This document shows positions 19,138-28,357 of a stretch of 64,000 bases of DNA, in pieces. The position numbers and the translations under genes were made by a program. The notes beneath the pieces were generated by a model that was not told the origin of the DNA, ran no database searches, and worked only from the letters and a program-made list of their open reading frames with translations. This stretch comes from an uncultured bacterium. GTDB lineage: Bacteria; Bacillota_I; Bacilli_A; Erysipelotrichales; Erysipelotrichaceae. How positions within the stretch are numbered: the stretch's first letter is position 1; the number at the start of each line of letters is the position of its first letter. The stretch is from positions 28,736 to 92,735 of the forward strand of contig CAINEY010000049.1 of NCBI GenBank assembly GCA_903847945.1, given 5' to 3'.

Positions 19138-20047
19138 AGGGTCGGATTGTGAAGGATCCGGAAGTCATATCGAGGGTGTAGAGCGGACCCCCCGTGCCGT
19201 AATCGTAGCGGTTCCCGTTTTGGGTCATCGTGAAGCCGCTGCTGAAGGCTCCGGAGGTTTTATCGACGGAGACACTGAACGGTGTGCTTTGCGGAAGGCT
19301 GTAGGTGGCAGAGCCGGAGGTCATGTCGTGATCCAATGAGAGGGGATTAGTGCTGAGAAACTGTAAGCCGAACTCGCCGCTGGTCATGTTGACGGTGACG
19401 TGTTGCGCATCGGCTCGTCCATCGAAACGTCCACTGGTCATGGTGACCTTGAGCGTGTCGATCTGATTGGCACCCAGTAGGGTGATTTCCCCGCTGGTTT
19501 GAATCAGGTTGGCTGTGGAAACGCTGATCGTGTTGAGTTCCACCGATCCGCTGGCTGAGGTCATGTCGAAGGTGGTGGCTTGGATCCCCACCACATCCGT
19601 ATTGCCGGAAGCCTGGGTAATCTTGAGGCGTTGATAGAGCTTAGGTTCAACGGTGACTTCCAGGTAACTGACCTGGGTTCCCCACCCGAAGAAGACGAAG
19701 TGGGTTTTATTGCGGGAACGCAGGGTCAGGGTCGATCCGTTTTGATCAAATTGGACCTGCTTGTTGTCTGCGAGGTTACTGCGGGAGCGTTCAACGACAC
19801 GGATCCCGGAGTCTGCTTCGCCGACCTTGACGGTCACGCCACCCACGGACCACTCGATGATCAGGGTGTCGACGTCAGCGGTCGTAGTGCGATCCGAGAG
19901 AACCTGGATCGGTTTATCCGCATCTGGATCCGTGAAGGTGAACCACGAACCGCCTTGAACGAAGAGGAAGAAGGCATTGACAGCAATGGCGCCGACCAGC
20001 AGCCAGATAATCAGGCTGACAACGGCTTTAACTTTAGTCGCGTTCAT
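19136..20047 (-). CDS. DUF4097 beta-strand-repeat membrane-anchored protein
   Basis: N-terminal TM then repeated '(D)MTSGxx' strands (VTMTSGRFDG, VNMTSGEFGL, DMTSGSATY, DKTSGAF, DMTSGSFTI). Confidence 0.85.
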   Translation of the reverse strand: MNATKVKAVVSLIIWLLVGAIAVNAFFLFVQGGSWFTFTDPDADKPIQVLSDRTTTADVDTLIIEWSVGGVTVKVGEADSGIRVVERSRSNLADNKQVQFDQNGSTLTLRSRNKTHFVFFGWGTQVSYLEVTVEPKLYQRLKITQASGNTDVVGIQATTFDMTSASGSVELNTISVSTANLIQTSGEITLLGANQIDTLKVTMTSGRFDGRADAQHVTVNMTSGEFGLQFLSTNPLSLDHDMTSGSATYSLPQSTPFSVSVDKTSGAFSSGFTMTQNGNRYDYGTGGPLYTLDMTSGSFTIRP

Positions 20048-20696
20048 GACGAGTCAGTGCGAAGATCGCCCGGGCGATATTTTGGATAGCAGCAGCAATG
20101 ATGAAGATGATCCAGGAGAACGGCCACCAGCCATACATGAAGTTGACGAAGAGGTAAATGGCGACGACGATTAGCCAGAAGGCGGAACTCAGGGCAGCGA
20201 AGAGGGCCTTGTCTTTGTCTTTGGCCGCCTTCCATTCCTTGAACTCTTCCACCAGGGTTTCATCGTCCTTGATGTATTTGGGCTTGGAGGCTTGGTTGTA
20301 GATGAGTAAGCCCGTGGCTACGGCAATAAACAGAAACATCATGACCAGTCCCAGCACGTCCTGATCAAACACTTCAGAAGTGACGATCAAGGCCATCGGG
20401 GAGAGGATGTAGAGCCCTACGGAAATGGCGATCACCAACGCATTGCGTTGACGATCCTTGGCGCTGGGAGCGGAGAGGACGTGGTGTTCTTTGAGGCTTT
20501 CGGTCAGTTCACTGAGATCGCCTAAGCCGGCAATCACGGTAGTATACGCTTCGTCTTCGGTTTTGCCCATCTTGAGCTGATCGTTGAACTTCTCGATCAG
20601 GTTACTGATGAGTTCTTCCTGGAGTTCCGCGGACTTCTTGGTTTTGGGGACGTCGTCGAAGGCGCGGGTGATGGTGGTGCGGATTTTCTGAATCAT
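20034..20696 (-). CDS. HAAS/permease-prefix-domain membrane protein
   Basis: N-terminal helical region MIQKIRTTITRAFDDVPKTKKSAELQEELISNLIEKFNDQLKMGKTEDEAY followed by TM segments. Confidence 0.7.
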   Translation of the reverse strand: MIQKIRTTITRAFDDVPKTKKSAELQEELISNLIEKFNDQLKMGKTEDEAYTTVIAGLGDLSELTESLKEHHVLSAPSAKDRQRNALVIAISVGLYILSPMALIVTSEVFDQDVLGLVMMFLFIAVATGLLIYNQASKPKYIKDDETLVEEFKEWKAAKDKDKALFAALSSAFWLIVVAIYLFVNFMYGWWPFSWIIFIIAAAIQNIARAIFALTRHERD

Positions 20697-20708
20697 GGGG
20701 ATTCCTTT

Positions 20709-21029
20709 CTAGATCAGGCTGTCGATCAGGAGTTTGGCGTCTTCCCAGTCCTTGCGGTTTTGGGCGTAGACTCTCTTGCCTTCGGAAGTAATCATGTAGT
20801 AGCGACGACGGGCTCCAGTGGCTTCATCCCCCCAGTAAGAGGTGATGAGACCGGCGCTTTCGAGGCGGCGGAAGGCAGAGTAGAGGGTGGCTTCTTTGAG
20901 TTCGAACTCATGGTTGGTGAGATCCTGGATGGCTTTGTTGATTTCATACCCGTAACTGTCTTTGCTCAAGAGCTGCTTGAGGATGATGGTTTCGGTGTGC
21001 CCACGCAGGATATCTGACGTAATGTTCAT
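20709..21029 (-). CDS. PadR family transcriptional regulator
   Basis: ILRGHTETIILKQLLSKDSYGYEINKAI...ATLYSAFRRLESAGLITSYWGDEATGARRRYYMITSEGKRVY. Confidence 0.92.
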   Translation of the reverse strand: MNITSDILRGHTETIILKQLLSKDSYGYEINKAIQDLTNHEFELKEATLYSAFRRLESAGLITSYWGDEATGARRRYYMITSEGKRVYAQNRKDWEDAKLLIDSLI

Positions 21030-21122
21030 GGGGTCACTCCCTTCTTGAGCACATCATAAACCTATATACCTCGCCTGTCAAGGTATATTTATAAAAATAG
21101 TAAATAATTTTGTGAGATAACT

Positions 21123-21146
21123 AAAAACGCGATTTCTCGCGCTTTT
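21123..21146 (-). terminator. Terminator
   Basis: Minus strand AAAAGCGCGAGAAATCGCGTTTTTAG. Confidence 0.75.
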
Positions 21147-23577
21147 ACGGTTCAACGGAATAGGGGACAAAGGGCTCGGTTTTGAAGGTGACGGAGCTAC
21201 CCGGCGTGGAGTAGGTGTAGATCTTGGCTGGATCGAGATCGAGCTGTTTCGCCAGTTCGGAGGCCGGGGGTAGATCGTAGAGGATGTTGATATTGAAGGT
21301 GTACTCGCCCATGTAGTAGTAAATCTTGCTGTAGTCAGCGGAGGTCACCACATGCCCTCCCGACCAATAGGACTTCCCGATCATCTCTTCCAAGAAAATC
21401 GGAATAACCAAGGTCTGTCCGGGAGCCATTGAAGGTATCCGCATATTGAAGAGCGGTTTGAAGGTGGAGTAATAGGTGTTGTGATTGAAGATGTTGTAGA
21501 GCTCTTGCTGTTGGATATTGGCCGGTTGCTGGGAGTTGATCGAGGCGTTGTTGGTGATGCTCAGCGTTCCAGCCGGGGTGGGTTCATCATAAGGGTTGTG
21601 CAGGGTCAACAGGACATAAGCCGGACGATACATGAAGTCGGGGTCTTGTTTGATCCAGTCCCAGCCCATGGGGTTAGGCGTGGAGGTTGATGTGGATGCG
21701 TTGATGCTTTCACCGACACTGGTTCCTAATTCAACTAGACCATCTTTCATGTAGTCGTTGGCGGGGATCCCGGCACTCTCCATGGCGACGGTGGCTAAGT
21801 AATCCACGCCCAGATCCGTCAAATCATCAAAGTTGGGCAGGGTTGGGGGGATGCCCATGGACGCTAATCCATAATCCACCATGGCCGTTAAGGCATCTTC
21901 CAGCTCATCCCGTAAACTGTCCGGAATCAGCGGAAGGTTCTGAGCCACTAGCGTGATCAGTCCGGCTTTGAGTCCATTGTAGGTGGAAGCCACCCAATTG
22001 GTCAGTTGGGCAGCATAGGAAACCAGATCGCTGAAGAATTCGGTCACTGCATTGATGGCTTCTTCCCACCACGATTCATCTTCAGGGACTGGGGTGAAAT
22101 CCAGTTTCGTACCGACCGGATAACCGGAATACGGCTTATCTCCGCCAAACCCAAAGAAGATCTCTTTTTCCAACGGTTGTCGGATGACCACATAACGGTA
22201 GATCCATCCCGGACTCTCCCATTTAATGGGGATGTAGTCAACATCCGTGATGTCCGGAACGCGTGGATCCAGTTTGACGGTTTCGTAGAAAACGAAGTTA
22301 CTGGCTGCGGGACGTCCATAGTGCACTTTGACCGTCTTGGAGTTGTTTTGAGTGTAGGAGCCTAGGGTAGAGGTCGGAGTCAGGGTAACGACTCGCACGT
22401 AATAGTCGATCACATCGTTTTCGGCTAAAGCACTCAGTGCCGGAGCGAACTCCGCAAAATCGATGCACAGGGGATTGTATTTGGTCAGGTTGATGAAGTT
22501 GGGATCGTCATGATTGAGGATGCGCTGATAGACTAAGCCTCCTTGGGTTTCCCAATTGCCGCTGAAACCGACCTTGGAAACTTGAAGGACCATCTTGATG
22601 GCGTTATAGGGATAGCCTTCGGGTAAGAAACAGTAGCGTAAATCGGTATTGTTGGCGTTAAGCGTCCGTTCTGAAGCCATGGTGAAACGGTTGGGGAACT
22701 CGCCGGATTGATACGGCTCTCCGCTCCACTGGGTTGATAAAAGGTCATAGCGGAACTCGATTTGGCCGATAAAGCTGAATTTGGTCTTGGTGGCGGGTTG
22801 ACCATACAGAAGGGGTTGACCGACACCCCCATCACCAATGATCTTGTTTTGGCTGTCTAAGGCAATCACGCGCACATAGTACGTCTTTTGAACCGGGGCA
22901 CCGCCTAAGATGGGATCATCGACAAAGAACAGGGAATGCAGTTTCTGATCGCTCAGTTTAAAGATCGAGCGTAAACGTGTCGGGTTCAATGCTGTTTTTA
23001 GGTCAACCGAGAACTCGGTGCTGGAGGCACTGATGTCTTGACTGGAAATCAAACCCGGAGGATTTAAAGGATCGCTCTCTTTGCCGGGGAAGGGAGACAG
23101 ACTGATCTGCCAAACGTATTTGGCTGGGGTGATGTTGGAATCTTTGCGGATCGCAAACCAACGTACCGTATCCCCAGTGCTGTCCACAAAGACACTGTCT
23201 TGGTATTGGATCGTTTCGGGTTGTGCCACGGTCGGTGGCGCATCCTCCGAATCCCCAAACGCGTAGCGGGGTTTGGTGGAGGTGGTGGAAATGGATAAGG
23301 CCACTTTCGTATCGAAGACCGGACGGAAGAGTCGGTTGTCGAAATCAATGGCGTTGTACTTATCCAACTCCGGAATCAGGGCCAACGGATCGCTGGCCGG
23401 ATTGATGATCAGGGTTTGAAGGGCAGTGTCGATGGCTTCGTCATGGACATTGTCGGGAACTTCAATAATCGGGTCATTTTCACCGGGTTGTTTGGGCCAC
23501 CACAAAACCACCAGAACACTGGTGATGGCGAGTACGGCCACTAAACCCAGCACAATCCACGTTTTTGATTGTTTCAT
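21145..23577 (-). CDS. Large secreted/membrane-anchored protein of unknown function (start revised)
   Basis: N-terminal MKQSKTWIVLGLVAVLAITSVLVVLWW signal anchor; long beta-rich ectodomain; no family recognised. Confidence 0.65.
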   Translation of the reverse strand: MKQSKTWIVLGLVAVLAITSVLVVLWWPKQPGENDPIIEVPDNVHDEAIDTALQTLIINPASDPLALIPELDKYNAIDFDNRLFRPVFDTKVALSISTTSTKPRYAFGDSEDAPPTVAQPETIQYQDSVFVDSTGDTVRWFAIRKDSNITPAKYVWQISLSPFPGKESDPLNPPGLISSQDISASSTEFSVDLKTALNPTRLRSIFKLSDQKLHSLFFVDDPILGGAPVQKTYYVRVIALDSQNKIIGDGGVGQPLLYGQPATKTKFSFIGQIEFRYDLLSTQWSGEPYQSGEFPNRFTMASERTLNANNTDLRYCFLPEGYPYNAIKMVLQVSKVGFSGNWETQGGLVYQRILNHDDPNFINLTKYNPLCIDFAEFAPALSALAENDVIDYYVRVVTLTPTSTLGSYTQNNSKTVKVHYGRPAASNFVFYETVKLDPRVPDITDVDYIPIKWESPGWIYRYVVIRQPLEKEIFFGFGGDKPYSGYPVGTKLDFTPVPEDESWWEEAINAVTEFFSDLVSYAAQLTNWVASTYNGLKAGLITLVAQNLPLIPDSLRDELEDALTAMVDYGLASMGIPPTLPNFDDLTDLGVDYLATVAMESAGIPANDYMKDGLVELGTSVGESINASTSTSTPNPMGWDWIKQDPDFMYRPAYVLLTLHNPYDEPTPAGTLSITNNASINSQQPANIQQQELYNIFNHNTYYSTFKPLFNMRIPSMAPGQTLVIPIFLEEMIGKSYWSGGHVVTSADYSKIYYYMGEYTFNINILYDLPPASELAKQLDLDPAKIYTYSTPGSSVTFKTEPFVPYSVEP

Positions 23578-23861
23578 GGAGGGCTCCGAGATCACTGAGA
23601 TCGTCACCTTCATTATAGCGCCAGGATAAAGGGTGAAACAGAAGGTTCAAGGCTTTTCAAGCTCAAATCATCCAGAAGTTGTGAGTGAGAAATAACGAAC
23701 TAACGAGTTGAAGGGAAATTAAGCCAAGGCGGCTTTAATTTTGGCACTAGGGTCAATCTTGAGATGACTTCGGGAATAAAACCCTTTAAAACACAGGGGA
23801 TTATGCGTATCTTTAGAACTGTGAGTGAACGGATAATGGACTTATCCGGAAAGGACTGGAT

Positions 23862-24341
23862 ATGAATGTGGGTGTGGTGGTGTATTCCTTGACCGGGAAT
23901 ACGTTCAGTGTCGCAGAGACTCTACGATCAACTTTAGCTTCGGCAGGTCATACGGTCAGTTTTCAAACGATCAAAGCCCAAAACGAAGATCCCAACGCAA
24001 CCGGACCGATTAAGTTGACTCAAGTGCCCTCCTTGAAAGGACTCGATGCGGTGGTGTTGGGTGGTCCGGTTCGCGGGTTCTCGACGGCACCAATCGTCAA
24101 AGCTTATCTTGAACAAGCTTCCGATTTTAAAGGATTACCGGTTTACCTTTACGTGACCCATCATTTTCCACTGGCCTTTCTGGGTGGTAATTCGGCACTG
24201 GGAATGACACGCAAACTGGTTGAAGCGAAAAACGGTAACGTGATCGGTACCGGAGTCGTCAACTGGTCCAGCAAACATCGTCCCGACAACATCAAAGCCG
24301 TGTGTGCAGGAGCTTTAAGCGCCTTGGATGCGTTGAAATGA
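23862..24341 (+). CDS. Flavodoxin-family protein
   Basis: VVYSLTGNTFSVAETL phosphate-binding loop; VLGGPVRGFSTAP. Confidence 0.82.
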   Translation: MNVGVVVYSLTGNTFSVAETLRSTLASAGHTVSFQTIKAQNEDPNATGPIKLTQVPSLKGLDAVVLGGPVRGFSTAPIVKAYLEQASDFKGLPVYLYVTHHFPLAFLGGNSALGMTRKLVEAKNGNVIGTGVVNWSSKHRPDNIKAVCAGALSALDALK

Positions 24342-24721
24342 AGAAGGTGTTGTTGATAGTCGGCGTTGTAGTGCTGGTTATTGGGGTTGCCGGAACGTTG
24401 TTTGTGATGAAGACGCAGGAGTCGCTGAATCAACTGGTCAAACAACCGATATCGGATGTGGATCTGGAGAATGTCGAGAACGGAACCTATGATGGATCAT
24501 ACTCGGCTTTTCCGGTCAGTGTCACGGTTAAGGTTACCGTGGAAGATCATGCGATCACAGCGATTGTGATCACCAAGCACGATAACGGACAAGGCAAACC
24601 GGCAGAAGCCATCGTGGAGGAAGTCATCGATCACCAAAGCCTCGAGGTCGATGTGATGAGCGGAGCGACGTACAGTTCCAAGGTGATCTTGTTGGCGATT
24701 CGGGATGCGTTAGTCCCGTAA
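24338..24721 (+). CDS. FMN-binding-domain protein with N-terminal membrane anchor (start revised)
   Basis: MKKVLLIVGVVVLVIGVAGTLFVM anchor; GTYDGSY...VKVTVEDHAITAIVITKHDNG...VDVMSGATYSSK. Confidence 0.85.
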   Translation: MKKVLLIVGVVVLVIGVAGTLFVMKTQESLNQLVKQPISDVDLENVENGTYDGSYSAFPVSVTVKVTVEDHAITAIVITKHDNGQGKPAEAIVEEVIDHQSLEVDVMSGATYSSKVILLAIRDALVP

Positions 24722-24765
24722 GTATCGATTTAGAAATCTCGTGGTAGAATAGAAGCGAGGTTCCT

Positions 24766-25407
24766 ATGAAAATCCTGATTTCCGGTTTTGAACCGTTTGG
24801 TAATGATGCGATCAATCCGTCTCAAGACGCCGTTTTAGCGTTACCGGATGAGATCGAAGGAACGTCAATCATCAAAGTGATCCTTCCGGTGGTTCGCGGC
24901 GAGGCTTCCGATCGGCTTAAAGCCAAGATCCTAGAACATCATCCCAATGTGGTGGTGTGTGTTGGTCAGGCCGGAGGACGAACCGGATTGACCATCGAAC
25001 GGGTGGCCATCAACGTCGATGATTACCCGATTCCCGATAATGCCGGTCATCAACCGCTCGATGAAGCAATCGCTCCGCTCGGTCCGGCGGCTTATCTTTT
25101 AACCTTACCCAACAAAGCCATCGTAACGGCTTGGAAGGCCGCCGGTTATCCGGCTAGTCTTTCCAACACGGCTGGAACCTTCTTGTGTAATCATGTGGCG
25201 TATGCCTGTGCCCATTTTACCGCCAATCACTTTCCCAACCTCAAAACCGGATTTATCCATATCCCGTACTCGACTTCGCAATCCCCTGATCATCCCGAAG
25301 CGTTTGCGATGACGCCAAACGACTTGACGGAAGCCTTAACGATCGCCTTGAAGGTAATCATTAATCCATCCCATCCAGGACAAACGCTGGAAGGAACGGT
25401 GTGTTAA
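24766..25407 (+). CDS. pcp: Pyroglutamyl-peptidase I
   Basis: ILISGFEPFGNDAINPSQDAV, VGQAGGRTGLTIERVAINVDD, AGTFLCNHVAY (Cys), GFIHIPY (His). Confidence 0.95.
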   Translation: MKILISGFEPFGNDAINPSQDAVLALPDEIEGTSIIKVILPVVRGEASDRLKAKILEHHPNVVVCVGQAGGRTGLTIERVAINVDDYPIPDNAGHQPLDEAIAPLGPAAYLLTLPNKAIVTAWKAAGYPASLSNTAGTFLCNHVAYACAHFTANHFPNLKTGFIHIPYSTSQSPDHPEAFAMTPNDLTEALTIALKVIINPSHPGQTLEGTVC

Positions 25408-25430
25408 ACGATGCAACGCATCGTTTTTTT
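25406..25430 (+). terminator. Terminator after pcp
   Basis: AAACGATGCAACGCATCGTTTTTTT. Confidence 0.8.
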
Positions 25431-25464
25431 ATCGAAGGAGTCACTCCTACCGTATACTGTAATC

Positions 25465-26319
25465 ATGAACACCAAAGCCCTTTGGAGGATAATCCTCACG
25501 ATTCTGGTTAGCCTGAGTCTTTTTGTTGTGTTTCTCAGTCTTGGAAAAGTCTCCTCGATCTTGATGGATCCGATCATCACCGCCCAGGAGTTGATCGATC
25601 AAGCCCCGTCCATGACTTTGGGTAACCTGATCCTTCAACAACCTTCTTCCACCTTCTTGGTCTTCCTGCTGGGGTTAGTGACTGCGCTGGTTGGGATTCC
25701 TTATCTGAAGGCCAAAGGGTTTGTGAACCGTTGGCTGGGAATCAACTTCGTCATCTGGGGACTGGGGGCATGGACAGCTGGATTGAGTTATCAAGCCTTT
25801 GGGGCAGCCCTTAAATGCGTTGGAAATGAGCCCTGCGCGTGGACGAATGGGGTCGAGCTCTTCTACATGGTCCTCACCGTATATTCGATCAATGCCTTAC
25901 TGGTGGCTTATAGTGGATTGACTGAGGATCCGGTCAAATCCCGTTTACAACGTTTTGCCTATTTCAGTATCCTGAGCTACAGCCTTTTTCAAGGGATCGG
26001 GATGGTGGTGCCGGTGAAGTTTCTCTTGAGTTATGAGTTCATGCTGATCTTCCTGGCAACCAATCTGATTCTGATGATGACCATCAGTTATCGCCGAAAA
26101 GCACAAGCCCTTCATGCCCGGCTTTGGCGCATTTGGCTTCTATTCTTAGGCGTCAATGCCGCCTACTTTGTGGCGCTTTTTGCGGGGTATGCCTTGCCCT
26201 TGTATGAATCCACCGGGATCTGGTTCAATGAGAACGATGTGTTGCACATCCTGCTTCTGGGTTGGATGTTGCTGTGGGTCACGGTTGTTAAGCCGAGTGA
26301 CTTTCCGCAATCGTCTTAA
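25465..26319 (+). CDS. Polytopic membrane protein of unknown function (start revised)
   Basis: About seven hydrophobic segments; GLGAWTAGLSYQAFGAALKC. Confidence 0.6.
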   Translation: MNTKALWRIILTILVSLSLFVVFLSLGKVSSILMDPIITAQELIDQAPSMTLGNLILQQPSSTFLVFLLGLVTALVGIPYLKAKGFVNRWLGINFVIWGLGAWTAGLSYQAFGAALKCVGNEPCAWTNGVELFYMVLTVYSINALLVAYSGLTEDPVKSRLQRFAYFSILSYSLFQGIGMVVPVKFLLSYEFMLIFLATNLILMMTISYRRKAQALHARLWRIWLLFLGVNAAYFVALFAGYALPLYESTGIWFNENDVLHILLLGWMLLWVTVVKPSDFPQSS

Positions 26320-26342
26320 CGAAAAATTGACACGCGGTTAAG
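26316..26342 (+). promoter_or_regulatory. Pho-box-like direct repeats upstream of the response regulator
   Basis: TTAAC (26316), TTGAC (26327), TTAAG (26338), exactly 11-bp spacing; TATAAT at 26353. Confidence 0.6.
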
Positions 26343-26376
26343 ATGAAATCGATATAATGGGGGAAAGAGGAATCCG

Positions 26377-27051
26377 ATGACCAAAGTTTGCTTCGTGGAT
26401 GATGAACAAAACATCCGTCGCCTAGTGGCTTATGATTTAAAGGCGGCCGGATACGAAACCACCTTGTGTGAGAATGGGCAGGAAGCCTTAAGCGTGGCGT
26501 TAGCGACGCCTTTTGACGTGATGATTGTCGATTGGATGATGCCACAGATGGATGGCTTGACCTTAGTCAAGAAGCTACGGGAAGCTGGACAAGATGCCCT
26601 GGTCATCATGCTGACGGCAAAAAGTGAAGAAGAAGACCTTATTGAAGCCTTTGAAGCCGGTGTCGATGATTATTTAACCAAACCTTTCTCATCCCGCGAA
26701 CTGTTGGTGCGCATCAAAGCTCATCTGAATCGGGTCAAGCCGGCTCAAAGTGCCGGGATCCGTTTTCCGGGACTAGTGATCGATCTGCTCAAACGGACAG
26801 TGATCCTGAATGATCAAGCGGTAGAATTGACCAAAACGGAGTTCGATCTGTTGGTGTACTTCGCTCAAAACGTGGATCAGGTGCTTTCCCGCGATATGAT
26901 CCTCAATACGATCTGGGGCTTTGAGTATGACGGGGATACGCGCATCGTTGATGTGCATGTCTTTAAACTGCGGTCGAAACTGGCACAATCCGTGTTGACG
27001 ATCAAATCATCCCGTGGTGTCGGGTATTTACTGGAGGTCAGTCATGCCTAA
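26377..27051 (+). CDS. phoB: OmpR/PhoB-family response regulator
   Basis: Receiver (VDDEQN, VDWMMPQMDG, LTAKSEEEDLIEAFEAGVDDYLTKPF) plus winged helix; gene context with pst. Confidence 0.88.
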   Translation: MTKVCFVDDEQNIRRLVAYDLKAAGYETTLCENGQEALSVALATPFDVMIVDWMMPQMDGLTLVKKLREAGQDALVIMLTAKSEEEDLIEAFEAGVDDYLTKPFSSRELLVRIKAHLNRVKPAQSAGIRFPGLVIDLLKRTVILNDQAVELTKTEFDLLVYFAQNVDQVLSRDMILNTIWGFEYDGDTRIVDVHVFKLRSKLAQSVLTIKSSRGVGYLLEVSHA

Positions 27052-28258
27052 AGGTTGGGTGTGGAGTTTAGCCATTACCTTGGGACTCATGGTGCTGGTG
27101 TTGGTGTGGCCACCCCTGGCTGCCGTTGGGGTTCTCATCGGTGGTGCCTTGCATGTGGCTGTGCTGGTTCAAACCCAAAAAGAAAGCACACAACGCCTCA
27201 ATGCGCGATTGGAAGAAGCCCGTAAACAGAATTCCCTTCAAGAACGCAATATCGCCATGAAATCGCGCCAACTGGAAACCATCGTGGTGAACTTACCGTT
27301 TCCGTTTGCTCTTATGGATACGCAGGGTGAACTGGTTTTAACCAACGATCCCTTTATGCGGTTTGTCGAGAAGGAAACCAGCCCGCTGATGTATGATAGC
27401 CCTGTCTTTCATCCTGAACTGCGGGCCTTTATCCGCAATGCCTTTATCAAAGAGTCTACGCTGATCAAAGCCTTCAACCTGAATGCTACGGATTATCAGG
27501 CATACGCCGTCCCTGTGTTCGATAAGTCGCGTTATGCCGGATGTCTCTTGATGTTTCTGGACATCACCCAGATCTTGGAAGGGGAACGGATGCAGAAGCG
27601 CTTCATTGCCGATGCTTCACATGAACTGCGTACACCGCTTTCATCCATCCTGGGCATGATTGAAATCTTAAATCGTTCAGGTTTTAACGATGAGCCGACC
27701 CGGGTGGAGTTTCAAATTCAAATCGAAACCGAAGCTAAACGCATGGAAGCCATCATTCAAGACTTGACCGTGCTATCCCGTTTATCGGCTCAGAAAGTCA
27801 TGTTGAATCCGGTGCGGGCCAACCTCTATCACCTCATCGAATCCGTGTATCGTCCCCTCAAACCCAGTTTTGAGGCGAAAGGGGATCAACTGAGGATCGA
27901 GATGGATGAACATCAAACCGTGACCGGGGATGTGGAGAAGCTCCACCAAGTCTTCACGAATCTCCTCACCAACGCCCTCAAGTTCACCGAGAAGGGAACG
28001 ATCACCGTTCGGGCTTCAAATCAAGCCGGGTACTGTGTGATCGAGGTCATCGATACCGGCATTGGAATACCGTTAGAGGATCAGAAATACATCTTCGATC
28101 GTTTTTATCGGGCCGATCCTTCCCGTCATCGGGCCAGCGGAGGAAGCGGCTTAGGACTAGCCATTGTCAAGTCCTACGTCACTGCCCATAAAGGGGAGAT
28201 CACCGTATCCAGTGTGCCGGGTGAAGGCGCCACCTTCACGATCAAACTGCCGATGTAA
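27044..28258 (+). CDS. phoR: PAS-containing sensor histidine kinase, PhoR-like (start revised)
   Basis: FIADASHELRTPLSSI (H-box), VFTNLLTNALKFT, DTGIGIPLEDQ, GGSGLGLAIVKSYV. Confidence 0.88.
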   Translation: MPKGWVWSLAITLGLMVLVLVWPPLAAVGVLIGGALHVAVLVQTQKESTQRLNARLEEARKQNSLQERNIAMKSRQLETIVVNLPFPFALMDTQGELVLTNDPFMRFVEKETSPLMYDSPVFHPELRAFIRNAFIKESTLIKAFNLNATDYQAYAVPVFDKSRYAGCLLMFLDITQILEGERMQKRFIADASHELRTPLSSILGMIEILNRSGFNDEPTRVEFQIQIETEAKRMEAIIQDLTVLSRLSAQKVMLNPVRANLYHLIESVYRPLKPSFEAKGDQLRIEMDEHQTVTGDVEKLHQVFTNLLTNALKFTEKGTITVRASNQAGYCVIEVIDTGIGIPLEDQKYIFDRFYRADPSRHRASGGSGLGLAIVKSYVTAHKGEITVSSVPGEGATFTIKLPM

Positions 28259-28259
28259 G

Positions 28260-28285
28260 TTAACTTTTCTTAACACAACATTAAC
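28260..28285 (+). promoter_or_regulatory. Pho-box-like direct repeats upstream of pstS
   Basis: TTAAC at 28260, 28270 and 28281 (10/11-bp period); TATACT at 28318. Confidence 0.6.
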
Positions 28286-28316
28286 CGTCCTGCGATAAAT
28301 CACCGGGACGGTTTTT
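28286..28316 (+). terminator. Terminator of phoBR lying inside the pstS promoter region
   Basis: CCGTCC...GGGACGG-TTTTT. Confidence 0.65.
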
Positions 28317-28357
28317 CTATACTGTGGTCAGAGAAAAACACTTTTCTTGGAGGAAAA

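Noticed and set aside
23711-23745. Terminator-like hairpin AAATTAAGCC...GGCTTTAATTT
   Set aside because: Imperfect (bulge), no upstream gene on the plus strand ends there; better explained as part of the possible gene remnant.
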